Shown here: in pieces, positions 45,215-53,925 of the stretch
Layout: each line of letters starts with the position of its first letter
How positions within the stretch are numbered: the stretch's first letter is position 1
NCBI RefSeq assembly: GCF_039523735.1
Contig: NZ_BAAAFW010000095.1
Span: 124,001 to 188,000, forward strand
Reading direction: 5' to 3'
Length of the DNA stretch: 64,000 bases
DNA from: Tatumella punctata
GTDB taxonomy: Bacteria > Pseudomonadota > Gammaproteobacteria > Enterobacterales > Enterobacteriaceae
Position numbers and translations under genes: made by a program
Notes under the pieces: generated by a model
Database searches by the model: none
What the model was told of the DNA's origin: nothing
What the model saw: only the letters and a program-made list of their open reading frames with translations

Positions 45215-46072
45215 TCAGTCAGCATCAATTTCGCTTAAATCACCCTGAATAGCCTGAGCATTCGGGTTAACTTCCGGTTTTAATTTACCGCCACTGGCAA
45301 GGAAATCGTAGCGCTGGAAGTAAGCATTACGGATAAAGGCGTAAGGATCACTTTGCTGTTTCAGGATAGCATCCGAATCGAGCAATTCAGCCCGTGTCTC
45401 GATCCCCTGCAATGCCCATTTGCCGGCCGAAAGCCAGATTGTCAGCCAGCTTAATGGCGGATACAGGGTATCTACCGCATCTCCTCCGTCCTGACGTACG
45501 GTGAAACTGCCATATCCCGGTAATTCCACATAAGGACCATAGCCAACCCCATAATGCCCCAGGGTGCTGCCGAAGCCATAGGCATGTTCACGGGCCAGTG
45601 CCGGATTCGCTTTACCTGCTACGTCAATAAACCCGCCCAGCCCCAGAGTACTGTTCAGGAAAAAGCGGGTAAAGTGGATAGCAGCACGGCGCACATCCCC
45701 CTGTAACAGGTAGTTAACCATACTGGAAGGTTCATCCAGGTTACTCAGCGCATTACTCAGACCGTTCCTCGCCGGGACCGGCAGGTAATCCCGCCAGGCC
45801 ACGGCTACCGGCCGAAGCACATAAGGGTCCAGCACGTTATAGTTAAAGTTAAACATCGTGCGGTTAAAACTTTCCAGCGGATCACTGCGTTGCCCTGAAC
45901 CGGAGGCAGCGGCAGGCTGTGACTGCGGAACCGGAGTCTGCGCGGCAGCAGCCCTCCGTAGCTGCGACTCGGGTTTAACGGCCGGTGTGACATTGTCGGC
46001 TGCCGGTTTTGAACCGGCGCACCCCACCAGCAGTAAACTGGCCACCCCCAAACAGGTCAGGCGGTAATGCAT
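45215..46072 (-). CDS. mlaA: Outer-membrane lipoprotein MlaA (VacJ)
   Basis: 285 residues from the ATG at 46072, preceded by GGGAG. Lipobox LLVGC gives a lipidated cysteine at about residue 18. Compared with E. coli MlaA (251) there is an extra proline/alanine/serine-rich linker of about 35 residues right after the lipobox, before SDPLESFNRTMFNFNYNVLDPYVLRPVAVAWRDY. The rest, including FFLNSTLGLGGFIDVAG and GSTLGHYGVGYGPYVELPGYGSF, is typical. It removes phospholipids from the outer leaflet and passes them to MlaC. Confidence 0.95.
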   Translation of the reverse strand: MHYRLTCLGVASLLLVGCAGSKPAADNVTPAVKPESQLRRAAAAQTPVPQSQPAAASGSGQRSDPLESFNRTMFNFNYNVLDPYVLRPVAVAWRDYLPVPARNGLSNALSNLDEPSSMVNYLLQGDVRRAAIHFTRFFLNSTLGLGGFIDVAGKANPALAREHAYGFGSTLGHYGVGYGPYVELPGYGSFTVRQDGGDAVDTLYPPLSWLTIWLSAGKWALQGIETRAELLDSDAILKQQSDPYAFIRNAYFQRYDFLASGGKLKPEVNPNAQAIQGDLSEIDAD

Positions 46073-46106
46073 GCTGAGCTCCCTGTGCAATAAACGATTT
46101 CTTAAT

Positions 46107-47321
46107 TCAGGGCTGCTGCTGGTTGATATCAACAGCCACTGTCTGTTTACCAGTATAGTGGATTTTTCCGGTTTGCCCGTACCAGTCACCCGGCTGAGGG
46201 TTTGCGCTTCCGTTACGGGAGATTCGCACCCTGACCTGAAGAGTATGCTGTGCTGATAACAAACGTTCCGGCATCATGGCATTGCTGTCATCGAGGGTCA
46301 GAGTCAGCGGGAAATGGCTCAATGGCAGACGTTTTACCGCCACCGGCACCGGAGAAACACCATCAGTCACGGAAATATACAATATTCCGTCCGGTGTTAA
46401 CATTTTTTCCGCCTGCGGGGTAATAGCAACCTGCAATGTCAGGCTGCTGGTTTGCTGCCCCGCATTGGTCCTGGCCTGCTCTATTCCTTTACGTACCGCG
46501 TCTGCTTCCTTCGAATCGGCCGGTAACAGGGTTAGCATTTTTTGCCAATAGCTGATGGCTTTATCGTAATTTTGTTCGGTAAAACTCACCGCCGCCAGCA
46601 GGCTCAGGATACGCAGATTCTGCGGCGCAGTGCGCAGCATATCCCCCAGCATAACTTCTGCCTGCCGGTTATCCTGTGGATCCGGCGAGCGTACCAGCAC
46701 TTCAGCATAATCCAGTTTCAGATCACTGTTGTCCGGCGATAGCTTCAGTGCCCGCTGGAACGCCTGGCTGGAAAGAGGCACATTATTCAGCACCATGCCT
46801 AACCGGCCAAGCATCGCCCAGTCATTAATGTTGTCCGGGTCCGATAGCAGGGAGGTTCTCAGGCCGACTTCAAAATCCGCCAGTTCCTGCATATTCAGGT
46901 TTTTCCCCTGCGGATCCATCAGGCGCTGGCGTAATGCCGGATACTCATCACGGATTTGCGTCCACTGCATCACCTGCAACAAGCCACCGGTTTTCAGATA
47001 CATGCCGAGGGTCACCAGCACTAACACCACCAGCCCGGGCCACAATACCCAGCGGCCACTGGTCCTGACCTGCTGAGCGGGTTGCTGTTCCGGAATATCA
47101 GTGAGTAATGTTTGCTGTAACTCAGCAATCATTTCCTGTTTCCCGGCCACCACGCCCTGCTCCTCATCGTCATCAAGTTCGTTCAGCCGCTGGCGATAAA
47201 AGGTTTTATTCAGCTGATCACGCTGATTACTGGTGTCCTTCCCCGAACGCCAGCCACTGGTCAGGATTAATGCACACGCCGCCAGCAATAAAATACAGAT
47301 GCTTAACCAAAGGGCACTCAT
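46107..47321 (-). CDS. ccmI: Cytochrome c maturation protein CcmI
   Basis: 404 residues. Two membrane helices (about 4-22 and 95-113) enclose a cytoplasmic loop with a leucine-rich coiled coil (RDQLNKTFYRQRLNELDDDEEQ split across it), followed by a periplasmic TPR domain (about 150-290) and a beta-rich C-terminal part. CcmI binds apocytochrome c and presents it to CcmF-CcmH. In E. coli this portion is fused to the C-terminus of CcmH; here it is a separate gene overlapping ccmH by 4 bases. Confidence 0.92.
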   Translation of the reverse strand: MSALWLSICILLLAACALILTSGWRSGKDTSNQRDQLNKTFYRQRLNELDDDEEQGVVAGKQEMIAELQQTLLTDIPEQQPAQQVRTSGRWVLWPGLVVLVLVTLGMYLKTGGLLQVMQWTQIRDEYPALRQRLMDPQGKNLNMQELADFEVGLRTSLLSDPDNINDWAMLGRLGMVLNNVPLSSQAFQRALKLSPDNSDLKLDYAEVLVRSPDPQDNRQAEVMLGDMLRTAPQNLRILSLLAAVSFTEQNYDKAISYWQKMLTLLPADSKEADAVRKGIEQARTNAGQQTSSLTLQVAITPQAEKMLTPDGILYISVTDGVSPVPVAVKRLPLSHFPLTLTLDDSNAMMPERLLSAQHTLQVRVRISRNGSANPQPGDWYGQTGKIHYTGKQTVAVDINQQQP

Positions 47322-47776
47322 AGCGGTTTCCCGTCATTATCCAGTAACGCAGCCAGTCTTTGCTGTTCGCTGATATCCAGCTGGCTGCTTATTTTTTTTC
47401 TTCTGCTGCGTAAAATAATCAACGCAGCACCTGCAATCACAAATAAAGCCGGCCCGACCCATAAAATAAGGGTCGAGGGGGTTACCGGCGGCTCATAGGT
47501 CACAAAATTACCGTAGCGGCCCACCATATAATTAATAATCTGCTGCCGGCTCTGACCTTGCTGCATCAGCTCATACACTTTCTGCCGCATATCGGCAGCA
47601 ATCATCGCCCCGGAATCAGCAATACTGTTATTCTGGCATTTAGGACAGCGCAGAGACTGGGTCAAATCACGGTACTGCTCTTCCTGTGCCAGTGACGTAA
47701 AGTGATAAGTATCAATAGCCGCCCACAGACTAAAGCTGGTCAGCATGGCAGCCACAAACAAAATCAGTTTTTTCAT
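47318..47776 (-). CDS. ccmH: Cytochrome c maturation protein CcmH
   Basis: 152 residues: a signal-type N-terminal helix, a periplasmic domain with the redox motif LRCPKCQN (about 43-50) and a C-terminal membrane helix (about 104-122). It reduces apocytochrome c thiols before haem attachment. Length equals the CcmH-only form and lacks the TPR extension of E. coli CcmH. 4 bases after ccmG. Confidence 0.94.
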   Translation of the reverse strand: MKKLILFVAAMLTSFSLWAAIDTYHFTSLAQEEQYRDLTQSLRCPKCQNNSIADSGAMIAADMRQKVYELMQQGQSRQQIINYMVGRYGNFVTYEPPVTPSTLILWVGPALFVIAGAALIILRSRRKKISSQLDISEQQRLAALLDNDGKPL

Positions 47777-47780
47777 CCGC

Positions 47781-48338
47781 TCAGTTCCCCGCTAACTTAC
47801 TGTATTTATTCCACAGCGGTTCAACCTGCTGCTGCCAGACACAGGCATTCATATCACCCGCATGGCGGTAACGGATAATGCCTTTACCATCAATCAGGAA
47901 AGTTTCAGGTGCACCATAGACACCTAAGTCCAGCCCCAGCATACCGTTACCGTCATACAGGCTCAGCGCATAAGGATTGCCCAGAGTATTCAGCCAGTTA
48001 ATTGCTTTGACCCGATTATCTTTATAATTCAGCCCCACTACCCTGACTCCTTTCTCGGCCAGAGTATTCAGGTACTCATGTTCCGCACGGCAGGTAGGGC
48101 ACCATGTCGCCCATACATTCAGCAGTACCGGTTTTCCATCCACCAGTGCACTCTGGTTGTAATATTTCCCCGGCGTCTGCAATGACTCGAGTTTAAATAC
48201 CGGCACCGGTTTACCGACCAGCGCAGACTCCAGCAAGGTCGGGTCATCCCCCTCAGCATTACGGTTCAGTTGCCAGAGTAAGGCTGCCGCCAGCAGTAAA
48301 AATAACACTAACGGAATAAACAGGATTTTCTTGTTCAT
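47781..48338 (-). CDS. ccmG: Thiol:disulfide interchange protein CcmG (DsbE)
   Basis: 185 residues with an N-terminal anchor helix (about 5-23) and a periplasmic thioredoxin fold. The active site WATWCPTCRAEH (C80/C83 region) matches E. coli DsbE. It passes electrons from DsbD to CcmH or apocytochrome c. Starts in a 4-base overlap with ccmF. Confidence 0.96.
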   Translation of the reverse strand: MNKKILFIPLVLFLLLAAALLWQLNRNAEGDDPTLLESALVGKPVPVFKLESLQTPGKYYNQSALVDGKPVLLNVWATWCPTCRAEHEYLNTLAEKGVRVVGLNYKDNRVKAINWLNTLGNPYALSLYDGNGMLGLDLGVYGAPETFLIDGKGIIRYRHAGDMNACVWQQQVEPLWNKYSKLAGN

Positions 48339-50299
48339 GACTGGGGCTCCTGCTGTGACTGCGCTTTTTTACGGGAGCGATATCGCGGATCCAGCAGACA
48401 CAGAATACCGCCAACCGCCATAAAGACGCCGCCGAACCAAATCCAGCGCACAAAAGGTTTGTAATAGATACGCACCGCCCAGGAACCCTGGCCAATTTCT
48501 TCGCCCAGCGCAGCATACAGGTCACGGCTGAAACCACCACTGATCGCCGCTTCTGTCATCATGGTACGGGCTGCGGTGTAGAAACGTTTTTCGGCATGTA
48601 ACACCGCTTCCTGTTTACCGTTACGGGTGACATCAATAATCGCCACCCCGCCTGTATAGTTCGGGCCTGTCAGGCGCTGAACATCGCGGAACAGAAAATG
48701 GTAATTATGAATATCGACCGTATCTCCGGCTTTCATCCGCACATCCCGTTCAACACTGTACTGGGTACTGAAAGCAATCCCGATCACTGTCACCGCGACA
48801 CCCAGATGTCCCAGCACCATCCCCCAGTGACTGCGGGAAAGATGGGTCAGGCCACGCCAGAAGCTATGGCGATGAGTTGCACGCTCATGCAATTCCATCA
48901 GGGTCAGCAGAATAACCCATACAGACATCAGCAAACCGACCACGGTCATCGCTTCAATACGATCCTGCAGCAGCAATGGCAGAACAATTGACGCTATCAG
49001 CGTAACCACCGCCGCAATAATCAGCCGCTTATACAGCTTTTGCGGCTCATCACGACGCCAGCGAACCAGCGGTCCGATACCCAGCATCAGAGCAAACGGC
49101 GCCATAATCCAGGTAAACATGGTATTAAAGAACGGCGCGCCAATCGAAATACTGCCCAGCCCCAGCTCTTTATGTACCAGGGGTAATAAAGTGCCCAGTA
49201 ATACCACCAGCATCGCAGCAATCAGCAAAACGTTGTTGCCCAGCAGGAATGATTCACGTGACCAGCCGTCATTTTGTACCCGGCTGCGTACTTTACCGCC
49301 ACGCAATGCGTACAACAGTAATGAACTGCCGATAACAATCACCAGAAAGATAAGAATAAAGATCCCGCGGGACGGATCCGACGCGAAGGAGTGCACCGAG
49401 ACCAGCACCCCGGAACGGACCAGGAAGGTGCCCAGCAGACTCAGTGAAAACGCCGTGATGGCCAGCAGGACGGTCCAGGATTTGAAAGAACCTCGCTTTT
49501 CGGTAACTGCCAGTGAATGGATCAATGCGGTGCCCGCCAGCCACGGCATCAGCGACGCGTTCTCGACCGGATCCCAGAACCACCAGCCTCCCCAGCCGAG
49601 TTCGTAATACGCCCAGGCAGAGCCTAAAACGATACCGATAGTCAGAAACACCCAGGCTGCCGTGGTCCACGGACGCGACCAGCGTGCCCATGCGGTATCC
49701 AGGCGTCCGGTCATCAGTGAGGCAATCGCAAAAGCAAAAGCCACCGAGAACCCGACATACCCCATATATAACAGCGGCGGATGGAAAATCAGTCCGATAT
49801 CCTGCAACATCGGGTTAAGATCACTGCCATCGACCGGAAAGTCAGGCAGAGTACGGATAAACGGGTTAGATGTCAGCGTAATAAACAGCAAAAACCCGAG
49901 GTTAATCATCCCCATAACCGCCAGAACCCTGGCAATCGCGTCCTGAGGCATACTGCGGCTCAGCAACGCGACTGCCAGTGTCCAGCCGCTGAGCATCAGC
50001 AGCCACAACAGCAACGAGCCTTCATGCGCCCCCCAGGTGGCCGCAATCCGGTACCAGACCGGCAGCATACTGTTCGAGTTTTCAGCGACATAAGCCACAG
50101 TAAAGTCATTAACAATAAAAGCATGTACCAGAATCAGAAACGCACCGGCAATACAGGCAAATAACCCATAACTCAGAGGTCTGGCCAGTCCCATCAGCCG
50201 GTTATCCAGCCTTGCCGCACCCCATAACGGGTAAATACTTAATAACAATGCCAGGCCCAGCGCCAGACATAACAGAAAACTGCCTATTTCAGGGATCAT
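48335..50299 (-). CDS. ccmF: Haem lyase subunit CcmF
   Basis: 654 residues with about 15 membrane helices. The WWD haem-handling motif is seen in GWGGWWFWDPVENASLMPW (about 232-250). It takes haem from CcmE and ligates it to CXXCH of apocytochrome c, together with CcmH and CcmI. Length is close to E. coli CcmF (647). Overlaps both neighbours by 4 bases. Confidence 0.97.
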   Translation of the reverse strand: MIPEIGSFLLCLALGLALLLSIYPLWGAARLDNRLMGLARPLSYGLFACIAGAFLILVHAFIVNDFTVAYVAENSNSMLPVWYRIAATWGAHEGSLLLWLLMLSGWTLAVALLSRSMPQDAIARVLAVMGMINLGFLLFITLTSNPFIRTLPDFPVDGSDLNPMLQDIGLIFHPPLLYMGYVGFSVAFAFAIASLMTGRLDTAWARWSRPWTTAAWVFLTIGIVLGSAWAYYELGWGGWWFWDPVENASLMPWLAGTALIHSLAVTEKRGSFKSWTVLLAITAFSLSLLGTFLVRSGVLVSVHSFASDPSRGIFILIFLVIVIGSSLLLYALRGGKVRSRVQNDGWSRESFLLGNNVLLIAAMLVVLLGTLLPLVHKELGLGSISIGAPFFNTMFTWIMAPFALMLGIGPLVRWRRDEPQKLYKRLIIAAVVTLIASIVLPLLLQDRIEAMTVVGLLMSVWVILLTLMELHERATHRHSFWRGLTHLSRSHWGMVLGHLGVAVTVIGIAFSTQYSVERDVRMKAGDTVDIHNYHFLFRDVQRLTGPNYTGGVAIIDVTRNGKQEAVLHAEKRFYTAARTMMTEAAISGGFSRDLYAALGEEIGQGSWAVRIYYKPFVRWIWFGGVFMAVGGILCLLDPRYRSRKKAQSQQEPQS

Positions 50300-50787
50300 G
50301 GTTGCTCACCTTGTCCGTTCTGGTAGCGATCGGCAGGCCCTTTATGGTTCTGTTTCATCGCATCCTCAATTTCCGGGGGAGTATATTTTTCATCATGCTT
50401 GGCCAGCACTTGCTGTGCTTTAATCAGGTTGCCGTCTTCCAGTACCCCCTGGGCGACAATCCCCTGCCCTTCACGGAACAGATCAGGAAGAATGCCGACA
50501 TAGCTGACATCCACTACACCGTTAGCATCATAGAGCTTGAATTCCACCGCGAGACTGTCAGGGTCACGTTTTACGCTGCCTGGCATCACCATGCCGCCAA
50601 TACGTAAATGCTGCCCGACATGGGGTTTTTCCAGATGCTGCGGACCACGCCCGTGAAGAACTTCACTGGGGGTGTAGAACAAATCAATGTTTGAACGCAG
50701 GGCATACATAACCAAACCGGTCGCCAGCCCGAGGCCGGCCAGTATTGCCACCACAACCTGTAAGCGGCGACGACGACGAATGTTCAC
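50296..50787 (-). CDS. ccmE: Haem chaperone CcmE
   Basis: 163 residues from a GTG start at 50787 that overlaps the ccmD stop (GTGA). N-terminal membrane anchor (about 8-28) and periplasmic OB fold; the haem-binding histidine lies in VLAKHDEKYTPPE (about 126-138). Carries haem covalently from CcmC to CcmF. The C-terminal tail is charged and flexible. Confidence 0.96.
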   Translation of the reverse strand: MNIRRRRRLQVVVAILAGLGLATGLVMYALRSNIDLFYTPSEVLHGRGPQHLEKPHVGQHLRIGGMVMPGSVKRDPDSLAVEFKLYDANGVVDVSYVGILPDLFREGQGIVAQGVLEDGNLIKAQQVLAKHDEKYTPPEIEDAMKQNHKGPADRYQNGQGEQP

Positions 50788-51020
50788 AAGTGATCTCCTG
50801 CCTTGTTAGCGGCGGTTTTTTTCTGTTTTGCGGCGCTGATCCGGCGTTCACGGGATTCACGCTGTCTTATTTGTTTTAATAATTGTTTTCGTTGTAGCAG
50901 GGTATGGATGATCAGGCATCCGAAGGCCAGTAAGGTAAAACCAACAGATAACCAGACGTAAAAGGCATAGCCTCCCATCTGGAAAAAACTTGTCCACGAA
51001 GAAAATGCCGGAGTCATCAT
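50784..51020 (-). CDS. ccmD: Haem exporter accessory protein CcmD
   Basis: 78 residues (E. coli 69): one membrane helix (about 17-38) then a basic cytoplasmic tail. The N-terminus FFQMGGYAFYVWLS is the family signature. It helps release holo-CcmE from the CcmABC complex. Start overlaps the ccmC stop (ATGA); a second ATG follows one codon later. Confidence 0.93.
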   Translation of the reverse strand: MMTPAFSSWTSFFQMGGYAFYVWLSVGFTLLAFGCLIIHTLLQRKQLLKQIRQRESRERRISAAKQKKTAANKAGDHL

Positions 51021-51754
51021 TTACGCCCCTTATTAGCAATGGCAGAAACCCAGGGACGGTTTCGTTCAGTAAACAGAATAAGGTTACGTAAACGCATCAG
51101 GGTAAGAGAGATGAAAACCAGCAGGTAACCGAGAATTGACCAGCGTAACGGGCTACGCATCGGCGGGGCGATATCCTGCTGAAGCAGTCCGGAAGACGCC
51201 TGGTGCAGGGTATTCCACCACTGTACCGAATAATGAATAATCGGCAGGTTTACCACACCAACCAGAATTAAGATGCCGGCAGCACGTCCGGCAACCCGGC
51301 GATCGTCGAAAGCATTATAGAGGGTAATGACCCCCATATAGATAAACAGTAACACCAGTTCCGATGTCAGACGCGCATCCCACACCCACCAGGTGCCCCA
51401 CATGGGTTTACCCCATGCAGACCCGGTAATCAGAGCGATAAAAGTAAATACCGCCCCCACCGGAGCCATCGCCGCCGCAACCAGGTCTGACATTTTCATT
51501 TGCCAGACCAGCCCGATAAAAGCCGCAATCGCCATTGATGCATAGACGCCCATTGACCACATGGCTGCCGGCACATGAATATACATAATACGGTAACTGT
51601 CGCCCTGCTGGTAATCAGGGGGGGCAAAACCGAACCCCCAAATCCAGCCTGTCAGCAATGTGACTAATGCTGCCAGGCTTACCCACGGGATAAATTTACC
51701 GCAAACGTTATAAAGTCTCTCTGGCCTGGCCAGTTGGTGTAACCATTTCCACAT
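51017..51754 (-). CDS. ccmC: Haem transporter subunit CcmC
   Basis: 245 residues from the ATG at 51754, matching E. coli exactly in length; 40 more codons are open upstream but run into ccmB. Six membrane helices with the WWD motif MWGTWWVWDARLTSELVLL. It attaches haem to CcmE. 46 bases after ccmB. Confidence 0.97.
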   Translation of the reverse strand: MWKWLHQLARPERLYNVCGKFIPWVSLAALVTLLTGWIWGFGFAPPDYQQGDSYRIMYIHVPAAMWSMGVYASMAIAAFIGLVWQMKMSDLVAAAMAPVGAVFTFIALITGSAWGKPMWGTWWVWDARLTSELVLLFIYMGVITLYNAFDDRRVAGRAAGILILVGVVNLPIIHYSVQWWNTLHQASSGLLQQDIAPPMRSPLRWSILGYLLVFISLTLMRLRNLILFTERNRPWVSAIANKGRK

Positions 51755-51800
51755 TTTGTATTGCTCACTAATATTTACTAAAAGCAGCACAACACGCAGC

Positions 51801-52460
51801 TTATTGCAGGCTGATTCGCACCGCTGCGGCTGTGGCAAAAGGCGCCAGAGTAATACTGGCTGCCAGCATCGCACCTAATATTGCCAGGTAACCACTGATG
51901 GGTAATCCCTGGCTGGCAGCATCAATGGCTGCACTTGAAAAAATCAGTACCGGTACCGCCAGCGGCAGTACCAGCAAACTGAGCAGTACCCCGCCCCGCC
52001 GCAGTCCGACGGTCAGGCCCACGCCGATAGCCCCCAGAAAACTCAGTACCGGGGTACCGAGTAACAGGGTCAGCGCCAGTCCGCACCATCCCCGGAAATT
52101 GAGAGATAACAATAATGACGCCAGCGGAGATAGAATAATCAACGGCACGCCGGTGACCAGCCAGTGGGCAATCACTTTACCCAATACAGTCAGGGGTAAG
52201 GGAGCCGGTAATAACAACAGTTGCTCCAGAGAGCCGTCGCTAAAGTCATCACGAAATAACCGCTCGAGGGCCAGTAAAGAAGAAAGTAATGCCGCCACCC
52301 AGACAACCCCCGGGGCAACCCTGGCCAGCAATTGTGATTCAGGACCAATACCGAGCGGAAATAACGTCACCACTATCAGGAAAAACCACAGCGGATTAAT
52401 AATTTCTGAACCACTACGGAAAGCTATTTTCAGCTCACGACGAATAACACTTACCAGCAT
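51801..52460 (-). CDS. ccmB: ABC transporter membrane subunit CcmB
   Basis: 219 residues, six membrane helices, starting MLVSVIRRELKIAFRSGSE as in E. coli (220). With CcmA, CcmC and CcmD it forms the complex that releases haem-loaded CcmE. The start overlaps the end of ccmA by 10 bases. Confidence 0.96.
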   Translation of the reverse strand: MLVSVIRRELKIAFRSGSEIINPLWFFLIVVTLFPLGIGPESQLLARVAPGVVWVAALLSSLLALERLFRDDFSDGSLEQLLLLPAPLPLTVLGKVIAHWLVTGVPLIILSPLASLLLSLNFRGWCGLALTLLLGTPVLSFLGAIGVGLTVGLRRGGVLLSLLVLPLAVPVLIFSSAAIDAASQGLPISGYLAILGAMLAASITLAPFATAAAVRISLQ

Positions 52461-53077
52461 GCTTCTGTTCCTTCCGCTGACAGACGTATTGTTCGTACTC
52501 TGTTTTGCTGATCCGGCAGATCCTGATGTGTTGTCAGAATAACCGATCCTCCCCGGCTGGCGTGTAATGCAAATTGTGACATTATTTTTTCTACCCCGGC
52601 TTTATCAATCGCCGTCAGGGGCTCATCCAGGATCCATAACCTGGCGCGGGTAAGCCATAGTCTGGCCAGTGCTACCCTGCGCTGCTGTCCGGCAGATAAC
52701 TGGGCCACCACCGCATCTTCATACCCGGTCAGTTCCACTTCATCCAGTGCACGATATATTTCAGCATCACTTTGATCGGCATGAAAAAAACGCAAATTTT
52801 CCAGCGGGGATAATACTCCCTTAACGCCGGGTAAATGCCCGAGATACAACATCTGCTGATGCCAGATATCACGCTGCCTGGTAACCGGTGACTGGTTCCA
52901 CAGAATAGTGCCCGACTCAGGCCGGCTCAATCCGGCCAGAAGACGTAACAGGGACGTTTTACCTGCACCATTAGGTCCTTCGATATGCACAATATCACCG
53001 GGCCGGACCGTAAATGAAAGCTGATTAAAAAGCACCCGTTCATCACGGATACAGGTAAGTTGTTGGGCTTCCAGCAT
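52451..53077 (-). CDS. ccmA: Haem exporter ATP-binding protein CcmA
   Basis: 208 residues from the ATG at 53077 (MLEAQQL, as in E. coli); an in-frame GTG at 53092 would add 5 residues. Walker A EGPNGAGKTSLLRLL, signature QLSAGQQRRVALARLW, Walker B LWILDEPLTAID and the H-loop TTHQ are present. First gene of the ccmABCDEFGHI operon, whose promoter must lie in the gap before 53925. No cytochrome c or nap gene is adjacent. Confidence 0.95.
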   Translation of the reverse strand: MLEAQQLTCIRDERVLFNQLSFTVRPGDIVHIEGPNGAGKTSLLRLLAGLSRPESGTILWNQSPVTRQRDIWHQQMLYLGHLPGVKGVLSPLENLRFFHADQSDAEIYRALDEVELTGYEDAVVAQLSAGQQRRVALARLWLTRARLWILDEPLTAIDKAGVEKIMSQFALHASRGGSVILTTHQDLPDQQNRVRTIRLSAEGTEACW

Positions 53078-53163
53078 GCAAAATATATTCACTATAACGT
53101 TACGAGGGCCGCACTATAGCATAAGGAAATCCCCTGCCGAATGCCGAAAATGGAACCGGTTAC

Positions 53164-53403
53164 TTAAAATGCCTCTAACCGGTAATTTTTCGCCTGAAAA
53201 ACGAACAATGCTAAAGCTTTGTTACGATTATTTTGACTTACCCACAGATAAGCACTCTGTTTACTGCCGGTATTTATCCGCAGGACGAGTTTATCAATGG
53301 CGGTCATGTTATCAGATGCAACACCAATCACTGTGCGGGTTTGTGCTTTCTTCACTGCTGATGCCCTGGTACAAATCGCATCAGTCAGCGTACTGTGATT
53401 CAC
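53164..53403 (-). CDS. Hypothetical 79-residue protein, doubtful
   Basis: A GTG-started frame that matches no family I know. It is soluble-looking, with AIDKLVLRINTGSKQSAYLWV in the middle read as beta-rich. It begins 2 bases after the stop of the preceding hydrophobic frame, in another reading frame. The pair could be a lipoprotein gene broken by a frameshift at 53404-53408, or simply chance frames. A longer plus-strand frame overlaps it and is equally unsupported. Confidence 0.25.
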   Translation of the reverse strand: MNHSTLTDAICTRASAVKKAQTRTVIGVASDNMTAIDKLVLRINTGSKQSAYLWVSQNNRNKALALFVFQAKNYRLEAF

Positions 53404-53405
53404 AA

Positions 53406-53654
53406 CTAAACCTCACACCCAACCCATAAAAACAACATCACAATAACAACCGGAGCTGCTGCTTTATTCATCACAAACCGTCCTGTTAAATCCCTTTCAG
53501 CCCGTGGATTTCTGTGTGCCGAAACAGCTATACGTGCATAAAGATCTCTGTACAGGATACAGAAGCCGGTGACCGGGAGAGCGACAACACTCAGAGATCT
53601 CAGCAGACTGATATGATTATTACTGAGCGGGTAAATCAGGCCCGTCACAGACAA
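53406..53654 (-). CDS. Hypothetical 82-residue membrane peptide, doubtful
   Basis: Starts with TTG; an internal ATG at 53471 with AGGACGG upstream would give only 21 residues. Two hydrophobic stretches (about 16-35 and 64-79), the second ending in a lipobox-like LWVGC close to the stop. No family recognised. It could be a small membrane protein or the start of a broken lipoprotein gene. Confidence 0.25.
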   Translation of the reverse strand: MSVTGLIYPLSNNHISLLRSLSVVALPVTGFCILYRDLYARIAVSAHRNPRAERDLTGRFVMNKAAAPVVIVMLFLWVGCEV

Positions 53655-53925
53655 CAGTTCCGCTGCCCCTGACGGCTAGCCGGGCTAACCTGCAGAAATT
53701 TTTCGAAAAAAAGATATCTACGGAAAAAACAACTGTCATATAACGCTTTTTGTATCAAAAAGAATATGTAAATTATTTTTATGTGATAGTTTTTTTATCG
53801 TAGGTAAGTCTCTGTTAAATATAAGGTCAAATATAATAAAACAAATAAACACATAAATAACTATACTATTTAATCACCACTGTGATAGCGTGGATTTCTG
53901 ACCTGCACATCAGCGAGGGCTAAAA

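Larger units (their letters stand above)
53078..53925. other. 848-base gap with two doubtful small minus-strand frames
   Basis: No recognised gene. The 3' half (53690-53925) is very AT-rich and should hold the promoter of the SDR gene. On the minus strand two small frames follow one another: one ending at 53406 with a hydrophobic end (MNKAAAPVVIVMLFLWVGC) and one from a GTG at 53403 to 53164. They are described separately. Confidence 0.45.

Noticed and set aside
53076..53429. Plus-strand frame of 117 codons beyond ccmA
   Set aside because: Overlaps the ccmA start region and has many rare-looking residues in a row; no family match.
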